This document shows, in pieces, positions 53,243 through 60,968 of a stretch of 64,000 bases of DNA. Made by a program: the position numbers and the translations under genes. The number at the start of each line of letters is the position of its first letter. Within the stretch, counting starts at the first letter, position 1. The notes beneath the pieces were generated by a model that was not told the origin of the DNA, did not search any database, and saw only the letters and a list, made by a program, of their open reading frames with translations. Origin of the DNA: DATKBT01 sp035546295 (lineage in GTDB: Bacteria > Acidobacteriota > Thermoanaerobaculia > Multivoradales > Multivoraceae); assembly GCA_035546295.1 (NCBI GenBank), contig DATKBT010000061.1:1-64000 (forward strand), given 5' to 3'.

Positions 53243-53284
53243 TCATGGTTGCGAAATCATGGTCGCGAGGTCATGGTCGCGAGG
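53243..53284 (-). repeat. 14-bp tandem repeats across the HAD gene stop codon
   Basis: On the minus strand GACCTCGCGACCAT occurs twice and GATTTCGCAACCAT once, end to end. Each junction creates TGA: the gene's stop (53273-53271) and further TGAs at 53259-53257 and 53245-53243. With a 14-bp period these fall in all three frames. Confidence 0.88.
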
Positions 53285-53978
53285 TCACGTCGACGGATGC
53301 CCGAGCGAGCCAATCCGCCAGGTGAACGACCCCCGGCAGCACCACGCGGGGACCGTAGCGCCGCAGCTCTCGCGCCGGCAGCGCGCCCCCCTCGACGCCG
53401 ACCGCGGCGCAGCCGGCGTTCGCGGCCATCTCGAGATCGTGACGGCTGTCGCCGATCACGATCGCCTCCTCGGGTCTCACCCCGAGCTCGTCGAGGATCT
53501 CGTGGACCATCGCCGGGCTGGGCTTGGGGGTCGTCTCGTCGGCCGTTCGGCTGGCCAGGAACAGCCCGCTCACCCGCTGGCCGGTGCCGTGGCCGAAGTC
53601 GCGCTGGAGCCCGGCACGCCCCTTGCCCGTGGCCACTGCCATCCAGTAGCCGTCGGCGTGGAGCCTGGTCAGCGCCTCTTCGACGCCTGGGAAGAGATCG
53701 GCGCGCGCATGCCAGCGATCGATCCACAGCCTCCCGTAGCTCTTGCGCACGCACCTGCGCACGTCGTCCGCAGCGTCGGGGCACCACAAGCGGATCGCCT
53801 CGTCGAGCCCGAGCCCGACCGAGGCGCGCACCGCGCCCGCGGTCGCCTCGAGCCCGTGCTCGGCGGCCGCCTCGAGCGCGCAGCCGATGATGCTCCCGAT
53901 CGAGTCCCGGAGCGTGCCGTCCCAATCGAAGATCAGCAGCCGGTACGGTCGGCCGTCGTTCGAGCTGAGCAGATCCAA
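53271..53978 (-). CDS. HAD-family hydrolase (phosphoglycolate-phosphatase-like)
   Basis: 235-aa phosphatase of the HAD superfamily. Motif I is LIFDWDGTLRDSIG (nucleophile Asp), motif II is AVATGKGRAGL, motif III is the Lys in TTPKPSPAMVHEIL and motif IV is VIGDSRHDLEMAANAG. The helical cap of the Gph/beta-phosphoglucomutase type lies between motifs I and II. The TTG at 53978 follows AAGGAG with good spacing, so I prefer it over the long upstream frame. It is upstream of the ATPase gene on the same strand, with about 100 bp between. Confidence 0.87.
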   Translation of the reverse strand: MDLLSSNDGRPYRLLIFDWDGTLRDSIGSIIGCALEAAAEHGLEATAGAVRASVGLGLDEAIRLWCPDAADDVRRCVRKSYGRLWIDRWHARADLFPGVEEALTRLHADGYWMAVATGKGRAGLQRDFGHGTGQRVSGLFLASRTADETTPKPSPAMVHEILDELGVRPEEAIVIGDSRHDLEMAANAGCAAVGVEGGALPARELRRYGPRVVLPGVVHLADWLARASVDVTSRP

Positions 53979-54160
53979 GCAAGCTCCTTCCACCGAGGTC
54001 GGCGACAGGGTATCCGACGACGAACCGCGCACGCCGGCTCCCGGTCCTGCTCGTGGCCTTTCGGCTCCGATGGCCACTCTGGACAGATCCATCGTCGCGG
54101 CCACGCTCTGCCGGCCGATCGATGGGTGGAGGACGCAGGAACTGCCCGAGTCGTCGCGAC

Positions 54161-55078
54161 TCAGCTCGAGGAGTACCAGCGGTACCCGTGGCGCTGCTCC
54201 TCGTCGGCCGCCTCGAGCAGCTCCATCGTCCGGGCCAGCCGATGGTGCGCGCACGCCACCAGCAGCGCGTTGAGCAGCGCGACCGGAGCGGCGTACGAGG
54301 CGCTGAACGAGTCGGTGTCGGCGGTGGAGAGGAAGTGCTCGTCGCTGAAGCGCGTGATCGGAGAGAGCACGGTGTCGGTGATGCCGACGCAGTAGGCGCC
54401 GTTCTCCTTGGCCTGGCGCAGCCCCTCGACCGTCTGGCGCAGGCCGCGCCCGAAGCTCACCCCGATCGCCAGGTCCTTCGGTCCGAGCAGCCGCGCCAGG
54501 TGGTTCGACCGGCCGGGTGTGGTCGCGCTGAGGCAGGCGACGCCGACCAGCACCAGATGGGACTCGAGGTAGTGAATCAGGCTGATGGCGAGATCGCCCC
54601 CGAACAGGACGACGCGCGCCGCTTGGTGGATGCGGGCCGCAACCGCCTGCAGTCGCCGCACGTCGAGCCCGGCCCGCAGCGCCTCGAGGTTCTCGATGTC
54701 GTGCTCCATGCAGCGCTCGATCGCGGCCGCGGCCTCCCCGGGCGACGGCGAGGTGCGCATCCGGTCGAGCGAGGTGGCGTGGGCGATGGACAGCTCGTGC
54801 AGGTAGTGCTGGAACTCGCGATACGAGCGAAAGCCCATCGCCTTGACGATGCGCAGGGTCGTCGCCGGATCCGATCCGAGCTCGGCCGCGAGCTGGCGCA
54901 CGCTCATCAGCACGTGCCGCCTCGGGTTCTCGAGAGCGGGGCCGATGATGGCTCGCCGGCGCTCGCTCAGCCGCGCGGCGAGATCGTGGGGCGAGGAGAA
55001 GGCTCCAGCCGACCGCTTCGCGGTCCCCTCCCCGGAAGCCTGGTCTCGAGCTCCGCGTGCTGCGGTCCTATGGGGCAT
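54161..55078 (-). CDS. MurR/RpiR-family transcriptional regulator
   Basis: 305-aa regulator. An N-terminal helix-turn-helix (MSVRQLAAELGSDPATTLRI with VKAMGFRSYREFQ) is followed by a SIS sugar-isomerase-like domain: ARVVLFGGDLAISLIHYLES, GVSFGRGLRQTVEGLRQAKE and GAYCVGITDTVLSPITRFSD. Such regulators sense phosphosugars. ATG at 55078. It is just downstream of a periplasmic serine hydrolase gene (17 bp gap, same strand), which may share its transcript. The targets are unknown. Confidence 0.87.
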   Translation of the reverse strand: MPHRTAARGARDQASGEGTAKRSAGAFSSPHDLAARLSERRRAIIGPALENPRRHVLMSVRQLAAELGSDPATTLRIVKAMGFRSYREFQHYLHELSIAHATSLDRMRTSPSPGEAAAAIERCMEHDIENLEALRAGLDVRRLQAVAARIHQAARVVLFGGDLAISLIHYLESHLVLVGVACLSATTPGRSNHLARLLGPKDLAIGVSFGRGLRQTVEGLRQAKENGAYCVGITDTVLSPITRFSDEHFLSTADTDSFSASYAAPVALLNALLVACAHHRLARTMELLEAADEEQRHGYRWYSSS

Positions 55079-55095
55079 CGGCGCTCGCCGTCTCC

Positions 55096-57189
55096 TTACC
55101 CGAGCCTCCAGCCCAGCAGGTTGTAGGTCTGGAGGATCAGCACGAACGCGACCCCGGCGAGCGCGACCAGCGTGTAGCGCAGCCGCCCCCACAGGCCCCA
55201 GAACCCGCACCGCCAGACGATCACGGCGGCGACCACGACCCCGAGAGTCAGCAAGGCGGCGAGCACGCCGAGCGACAGCACCGCCCGCAGAGCGCCGGTC
55301 TCCCCCACCAAGATGCTCTCGCTCGAGGAGCCCACCGCCGCGAGGCCGACGGCGAAAGCGACGGCCACGATCGCCATCAGCAGGGCGAGGAGGCGCGCCC
55401 GGCGCTCCCCGCGCTCCTCGACGGGCGCCTTGTAGCGCCGGCGCAGGAACCAACGGATCGGGAAGGCCACGATGAACAGGAGGAAGATCGCGAGAACCGC
55501 CACCAGCAGGGGGAGATGGATCGTCGGCGATGCCAGCCCCCCCACCCGCTCGAGGACCATCATCGGCAGGAACGACAGGAAGACGTGGGTGACCTTCCCC
55601 TCGTCGCTCTGCCGGTACGCGAGCTCGGCCGAGCCGTCGAGCTCGCGGTAGAGGCCGCCCCCGACCGGCCGGAAGCGCTGCGCGCCGAGCGGGCTCTGCA
55701 GCACCAGCTCGCCTTCAGCCGCCGCCAGCGTCACCGGGGAGGCCAGGCGCATCACTTTCTCGAAGGTCGTGTAGGAGCCGCGGTTGAACCGGTAGACGCC
55801 CGCGATGCGCTCGATCTCGTCCTGGTCCGCCTCGACGAAGGTCGGCGGCTCCACCGGGAAGTAGTGGTCGAGGAACGCCTCGAAGAACGGGCCGAACGAG
55901 ACCTCGCCTCCCGCTGCGGTGTTGTAGGAGACGAAGACGCCGAGGTCTTCGGACGGGATCAGCGCCATGTCGGTGTGGAACCACGCGGTGTCTCCGCCGT
56001 GGCCGACCGCGCGCACGCCGTGCGAGCTCTTCTCGTAGAAGCCGAGGGCGAAGCCGTTGAGGCGCTCGTCGTGGGTGAACTCGCGATCGAGCATCCGCTC
56101 GACGGTCTCCTCCTCGAGGATGCGACCGTCGCCGTAGCGCCCCCCCTGGAGGAAGGCGAGCATGAACTTCGCCATCGCCCCCGCGCTCGCCGAGATCGAA
56201 CCGGCTGGCGCCGCTCCTTCGATCATCTCGAACTCCTTCTCGGCGTCCGCGCCGGTGCCGGCGTATCCCTTCGACATGGAGGGCTCGAGCCGCTCGGGGA
56301 GCGGCTGGTGGGCGGTCGCGTAGTCCATGCCGAGAGGCTCGAGGATGTGGCGGTCGACGTAGTCCTCCCAGCTCAGTCCCGAGATCCGCTCGACCACGTG
56401 GCCGGCGAGCACCGTGCCGTAGTTGGAGTACGCCGAGAAGGTCCCGGGCGGCCGCACCCGCGCCGGCATGTGCTCGACCAGGTAGTCGCGCCGGCTGAGC
56501 TCGGTCTCGCCGAACAGGGCCAGCGCGCGGTCCTCGAAGCCCGGGGTGTGGGTCATCAGGTGGCGCATGGTGATCGGCGGCAGGTCGCGCGGCAAATTGC
56601 CGGCGCCGAGCTCGAAGTCGACGTAGGTCTCGACGTCGGCGTCGAGGTCGATCTCGCCCTGCTCGACGAGCTGCATCACGGCCGTCCAGGTGAAGAGCTT
56701 GCTGACCGAGCCGATGCGGAACAGCGTGCGCTCGGCATCGACCGGCTCGCGCGCCTCCCGGTCGGCCCAGCCGTAGCCGCGCGTGAGCATCACGCTGCCG
56801 CCGCGAACCACGGCGACGGTGGCACCGACGATGTCGTGATCGGCGCGGTGAGCGGCCATCAAGCCGTCGAGGAAGGCGCCGAGCTCGGCCACATCGGTCG
56901 GTCCGCGGCGCGGCGGGGCCTCCGGGTCGGCCGTGACCGCGCCCTCCTCCTCGGTGGCCGCGGCGTCCTGCTCGGCGGTCGCCGTCTGCTGGCTGAAAAC
57001 CGGCGCCGGGCTCGCCGCGAGCGTCACGATCAGCAGGACGGCCCCGCGCCATCCGACGCGGGCGCCGAGCCGACCGCGCCCTCTTGCTGGCGAGAGGCTA
57101 GCGGGCTCGTGGTTGTCACCACTCCCCAGCGAGCGGCGGGGCGAGGCGCGGTCATACCACGAACCCGCTAGCTCATGTTCCCCGCCCAA
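55096..57189 (-). CDS. Serine hydrolase (beta-lactamase/PBP-like) with C-terminal membrane helices
   Basis: Periplasmic class-C beta-lactamase-like hydrolase fused to about five C-terminal membrane spans. The active-site motifs are SVSK in RIGSVSKLFTWTAVM, YSN in TFSAYSNYGTVLAGH and HGGD in VGHGGDTAWFHTD. The signal peptide GAVLLIVTLAASPAPVFSQQ is intact, but no usual start codon lies between it and repeat R3. The nearest in-frame starts are TTG at 57189 or 57198, both inside the repeat, so the 5' end given is a best guess. The C-terminal part (LPLLVAVLAIFLLFIVAFPI onward) is membrane-embedded. Substrate unknown: peptidoglycan peptide or ester. Confidence 0.78.
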   Translation of the reverse strand: MGGEHELAGSWYDRASPRRSLGSGDNHEPASLSPARGRGRLGARVGWRGAVLLIVTLAASPAPVFSQQTATAEQDAAATEEEGAVTADPEAPPRRGPTDVAELGAFLDGLMAAHRADHDIVGATVAVVRGGSVMLTRGYGWADREAREPVDAERTLFRIGSVSKLFTWTAVMQLVEQGEIDLDADVETYVDFELGAGNLPRDLPPITMRHLMTHTPGFEDRALALFGETELSRRDYLVEHMPARVRPPGTFSAYSNYGTVLAGHVVERISGLSWEDYVDRHILEPLGMDYATAHQPLPERLEPSMSKGYAGTGADAEKEFEMIEGAAPAGSISASAGAMAKFMLAFLQGGRYGDGRILEEETVERMLDREFTHDERLNGFALGFYEKSSHGVRAVGHGGDTAWFHTDMALIPSEDLGVFVSYNTAAGGEVSFGPFFEAFLDHYFPVEPPTFVEADQDEIERIAGVYRFNRGSYTTFEKVMRLASPVTLAAAEGELVLQSPLGAQRFRPVGGGLYRELDGSAELAYRQSDEGKVTHVFLSFLPMMVLERVGGLASPTIHLPLLVAVLAIFLLFIVAFPIRWFLRRRYKAPVEERGERRARLLALLMAIVAVAFAVGLAAVGSSSESILVGETGALRAVLSLGVLAALLTLGVVVAAVIVWRCGFWGLWGRLRYTLVALAGVAFVLILQTYNLLGWRLG

Positions 57190-57311
57190 GCGCCGCAAGC
57201 AGCGCGGGCTCAGGTCGACTAGGCACGAGAACCGCTGATCCACGTCGTTTAGGTGCTGCTTGATCGAACTTTGACCGTTTTGTGAACTTCCCGCTGGCCT
57301 AGTCGACCTAG
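57097..57311 (-). repeat. Dispersed intergenic repeat family A, copy R3
   Basis: Read on the minus strand: CTAGGTCGACTAGGC (57311-57297) starts at the stop codon of the TonB receptor, and its inverted partner GCCTAGTCGACCTGAG is at 57224-57209, bounding about 100 bp. The shared block GGGCGGGGAACATGAGC follows. Then an inverted pair, GCTAGCGGGTTCGTGGT (57172-57156) and ACCACGAGCCCGCTAGC (57113-57097, 16 of 17 paired), closes the element. It overlaps the 5' end of the serine hydrolase gene. Confidence 0.78.
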
Positions 57312-60300
57312 AACTCAAGACGGACTCCGATCTGACCCTCCCGCCCGGGCAGCACCTGGAGCGGCTCGCCGAAGCCCACGAGCCGCCCCGGGATGTTCTC
57401 CACGGCGGCCGGGTTCTGCTCGTTGGTGACATTGAAGAACTCGATCAGCAGCAGCCCCCGGAAGCGCTCGCCGAGCGGGAAGCGCCAGCCCGCCCGCAGG
57501 TCCAGGCTGGTGTAATCCGGCGACTCGAAGCGGTTGCGCTCGATGCTCTTGTCGTTGCCGTTGAAGTTCAGGTTGCCGTCGACGTCGAGCGGCTCGTCGG
57601 TCCCGCGGCTGAACGGGAAACCGCTCTGGTAGCGGAGGATCGCCGCCAACTCGAAGTCGAGGGGGAGGTGCAGCATGCCGTAGAGCAGCGCGGTGTGCTC
57701 GAGCGCCAGGCCCGAGGTGCCCCGGTCGAGGTCGGGGCCGTTGTAGAAGGTGCCCGCCTGCGGCACCGGGTTGCCGTTGCCGGCCGTGAACGGACCGTCG
57801 GCGTTGGACTGGCCGGTGGTCGGATCGAAGACCTCGGGGACGATGCCGATGAAGCTGTCGGAGGGATAGCCCGGGCCGGTGCCGTCGACCAGCGAGCCGG
57901 AGCCGAGCTGCGACACCCGCAGGTTGTCGACCGCGTCGGTGTAGGTGTAGTAGGCGGAGAGAGCCCAGCGATCCGCGAAGCGCTTGTCGAAGGTGAGGGT
58001 GACCGCGTCGAGCTCCCCCTCGAACCAGGGTCCGAAGCCGTTGATCTCGACCGAGCGGCTCGGCTCCTCGAAGGTGCGCTGGTTGCCCGGGATGCGGGAG
58101 ATGAAGGCCAGGTTGGTCTGGCGCACTCCGAGGATGTCGTTCATCTCACGGTGGTGGTAGTCGAGGCCGACCACCATGTGGCGGCCGAGCTGGCGCTGCA
58201 ATCCGAGGTGCCAGGCGTCGGTGCTCGGCGTCTCGAAGCTGGGGTCGAGGGTGACCGGAGCCTGCCCGGGCGGAACGCCGGTGTGCGACAGCACCCCGAA
58301 GGAACCCCAGAACCACTCGAACCCCGGCGGCAGGGGGACGGCGGCGGTGACCTGAGCCAGGTACTCGTCGGGAGTGAGGCCGGTGAGCTCCTGGACGTTG
58401 TCGACGGTGACCACCGTCTCGCCGGGCACCGGTGAGCGGCCGGGCGCGACCAGGTTGTTGAGGCGGTCGTTGCCGATGTGGGGGAAGGGTCCGAGCGGGC
58501 AGGGGACGCCGCCGGCCGAGATCTGGGCGTCGGAGAGCGTCGGGTTGATGCACAGCCCGAACAGGACCGGCGCGATCGTCGTCACGTTGTTGAAGAGCTG
58601 CGGGTACGAGAACGGCTGGATGACGAACCGGCTCGAGCCGCCGAAAGGCGGGACGTTGCGCACCAGGCCGAGCCGGAAGCGGTCGTAGAAGACGCCGTAG
58701 CTGCCGCGCAGCACGGTCTTCTCGTCGATCGACCAGGCGAAGCCGAGCCGGGGTCCGAAGTTGTCCGAGTCGTCGAACTCCGCGTCGTAGTCCCAGCGCA
58801 CGCCCAGGTTCAGGACGAGGTTTTCGCCGATCTGCCAGTCGTCCTGCACGTAGGCGCCGGTGTAGTCGTTGCGCAGCCGGATCAGGTCGTCCTCCGGGGC
58901 CAGCCCGCCGACGGTGGTCAGCGTGAAGAACCCGGAATTGACCGGGCCGAAGCGCACGAAGTTCTCCTCGGTCGCGAAGAGCTGGTTCGACAGCAATCTC
59001 GCCTCGAGCCCGTCGACCTGCGTGCGCAGGAAGTCGATCCCTGCCTCGAACAGGTGATCCTCACCCAGCGTCTTCGATCCGCTGACGCCGGCCGCCGTGT
59101 ACTCCTGGTCGATCTCGCCGGCCCCGATCGACGATCCGAACGACACCGTGCCGAGATCGCCGAAGACCTGGAAGGTGTTCGGCGAGCTGAAGATGTTGAA
59201 GGCCGTCGACGGGCCGGCCTCCGGGTGCGCCGGACCGTTGAGGCTCGTCTCGTCCCGATACTGCGCGAAAGCCTCGAGCACCCAGGGGTCGCCCGCTCCG
59301 AGCAGCGAGACGTCGCGCAGCCCGATCATGGTGCGCTCGTCTTCGAAGTTGCGGCGGGTCGACGGCAGGCTCGCCGCCGACGAGAGCGGCAGGAAGTCGC
59401 CGAGCTCGCCGTCGGTGTAGCTGACCTGCTGGGTGAGGCGGTGGGCATCGCCGATCTGCTCGTCGAGCTTGACGAACAGCCGGGTCTGCTCGTCGCGGGT
59501 GGGATCGTCGAACGACCTCTCGAAGTCGCGGATCAGCGCGGGGGTCGCCGGTGGGAAGCTGAAGTTGAGCTGGCGGTCCTCGTCGATCCGCTCTCCCGAG
59601 GCGAAGAAGAACACGTCGTCGGCGAGCGGACCGCCGACGTTGAGCCCGAAGTTCTGGCGCTCGAGCTCGGGGGCGTCCTGGTCCTCGTCGAGGCTGTTCG
59701 AGGAGTCGAGGCTGTCGTCGCGAGCGTAGACGAAGCCGAGGCCGCGCCACTCGTTGGTGCCGCTCTTGGTCACCACGTTGATGACGCCGCCGCTGCCGTG
59801 GCCGAACTCGGCCTTGTAGCCGTCTGTGATGACCTCGAACTCGAAGATGGTGTCCTGGTTGAACTGGACCGCGGCGCCGCCGCCGAACTCGTCGCGGTTG
59901 GGCATGCCGTCGACCAGGTAGATGCTGTTGCCGGCGCGCTCGCCCAGGATCGGCGTCGCCGAATCGGAGCCCTCGTCGGCGGCGCGGTTGACGGTGACGC
60001 CGGGCACGAGCTGCAGCAGGTCGAGGTAGTTGCGCCCGTTGACCGGCAGGTTCTCGATCTCGGCCGGCGTCACCACCGTGCCGGTGCTCGAGCTCCTGGT
60101 CTCGATCAGCGCCGGCTCGGCGGTGACCGTCACCGTCTCCTCGATCGAGCCGATCGCGAGCTCGGCGTCGAGCGTCACCGTGCGGTTGAGAGCGATCTCG
60201 AGGTCGGTTCTCGACATCGTCGAGAATCCCTCGGCCGAGATCGTCACGGTGTAGGTGCCGGGAGGAAGCGCCGGGATCCGGTAGTCCCCGCTGGCGTCGC

Positions 60301-60517
60301 TGGTGGTGGTGCGCCGAACCGCGGCGCCCTCGGCGACGACCGAGGCGCCCGGGAGGGCATCGCCCTCGGGATCGGTGATCCTGCCTTCGAGCGTAGAGGT
60401 CGTCTGGGCGCTGGCGGAGCCGGCGACGAGCGCCAGCACGAAGAGCTGGAGCACCAGCCGCGCTGCCGCGGAAGCTCCGGTTCGAGAACGATCCGTCGGA
60501 TGAACTCTGGTGGTCAC
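57308..60517 (-). CDS. TonB-dependent receptor, Oar-like, with carboxypeptidase-regulatory domain
   Basis: 1069-aa outer-membrane receptor. Signal peptide LVLQLFVLALVAGSASA, then an Ig-like CarboxypepD_reg domain (TSTLEGRITDPEGDALPGAS, DYRIPALPPGTYTVTISAEG) to about residue 130. The plug follows (TPAEIENLPVNGRNYLDLLQ, GNSIYLVDGMPNRDEFGG and GHGSGGVINVVTKSGTNEWR), then a 22-strand barrel to the C-terminal ending QIGVRLEF. I chose GTG at 60517 because a GGAGGT ribosome-binding site covers the earlier GTG at 60535. Acidobacterial members import oligosaccharides or peptides, so the cargo is unknown. The stop codon TAG is the first part of repeat R3. A TGAAAC/GTTTCA palindrome lies upstream. Confidence 0.92.
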   Translation of the reverse strand: MTTRVHPTDRSRTGASAAARLVLQLFVLALVAGSASAQTTSTLEGRITDPEGDALPGASVVAEGAAVRRTTTSDASGDYRIPALPPGTYTVTISAEGFSTMSRTDLEIALNRTVTLDAELAIGSIEETVTVTAEPALIETRSSSTGTVVTPAEIENLPVNGRNYLDLLQLVPGVTVNRAADEGSDSATPILGERAGNSIYLVDGMPNRDEFGGGAAVQFNQDTIFEFEVITDGYKAEFGHGSGGVINVVTKSGTNEWRGLGFVYARDDSLDSSNSLDEDQDAPELERQNFGLNVGGPLADDVFFFASGERIDEDRQLNFSFPPATPALIRDFERSFDDPTRDEQTRLFVKLDEQIGDAHRLTQQVSYTDGELGDFLPLSSAASLPSTRRNFEDERTMIGLRDVSLLGAGDPWVLEAFAQYRDETSLNGPAHPEAGPSTAFNIFSSPNTFQVFGDLGTVSFGSSIGAGEIDQEYTAAGVSGSKTLGEDHLFEAGIDFLRTQVDGLEARLLSNQLFATEENFVRFGPVNSGFFTLTTVGGLAPEDDLIRLRNDYTGAYVQDDWQIGENLVLNLGVRWDYDAEFDDSDNFGPRLGFAWSIDEKTVLRGSYGVFYDRFRLGLVRNVPPFGGSSRFVIQPFSYPQLFNNVTTIAPVLFGLCINPTLSDAQISAGGVPCPLGPFPHIGNDRLNNLVAPGRSPVPGETVVTVDNVQELTGLTPDEYLAQVTAAVPLPPGFEWFWGSFGVLSHTGVPPGQAPVTLDPSFETPSTDAWHLGLQRQLGRHMVVGLDYHHREMNDILGVRQTNLAFISRIPGNQRTFEEPSRSVEINGFGPWFEGELDAVTLTFDKRFADRWALSAYYTYTDAVDNLRVSQLGSGSLVDGTGPGYPSDSFIGIVPEVFDPTTGQSNADGPFTAGNGNPVPQAGTFYNGPDLDRGTSGLALEHTALLYGMLHLPLDFELAAILRYQSGFPFSRGTDEPLDVDGNLNFNGNDKSIERNRFESPDYTSLDLRAGWRFPLGERFRGLLLIEFFNVTNEQNPAAVENIPGRLVGFGEPLQVLPGREGQIGVRLEF

Positions 60518-60968
60518 GGTTCCAAGGACCTCCACGGTGGGCGGCGGTCGGGAGAGCTCAGGCGTGAACCCCGAGACCTTCGGGGGGCCAACCTGAGACC
60601 TCAGTCTTCAACCGCTGTGTCAAACGTTCCCCGATTCGCTTGGCGTGAAACAAACGTTTCAATGGCGGACAGGTTACGCCGGTGGCGAGTCGGCGTCAAG
60701 AATGGCGATCGGGGCGCAGAACAGCTCCCGATCTTCCGGCAGAGAAGCCGGGCGCGCGACGACGGCTTCGGGATCCTCCTGTCGCCGATCGCGCCCGCAG
60801 GGCGCACCGCGGACCCGAAGACGACACGCTCGACCGGACGCCTGGCGAGACGCCCGCGTACCCCGGCGACGGCGGGCGGGGGCTCCAGACTCCCCGGCCT
60901 CGCCGGACGACCGGAAGGTCGGCCACGACGAGAGCCGGAGACCGGGAACCCGGCCGGGGAGGTGGGCT
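60518..60968. other. 451-bp gap: promoter region of the TonB receptor
   Basis: Between the receptor start and the upstream serine hydrolase stop (both minus). It holds a CCCCGA/TCGGGG hairpin near 60570, two AAACGTT-type half sites and the palindrome at 60646. Frames across it show no domain. Confidence 0.6.
60646..60661. promoter_or_regulatory. TGAAAC-AAAC-GTTTCA palindrome upstream of the TonB receptor
   Basis: Perfect inverted repeat with a 4-bp centre, 129 bp upstream of the receptor start. A related half site, CAAACGTT, is at 60621-60628. This symmetry is of the kind bound by LacI-family sugar-responsive repressors, but no such regulator gene is in the window, so the regulator is inferred. 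Confidence 0.5.
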
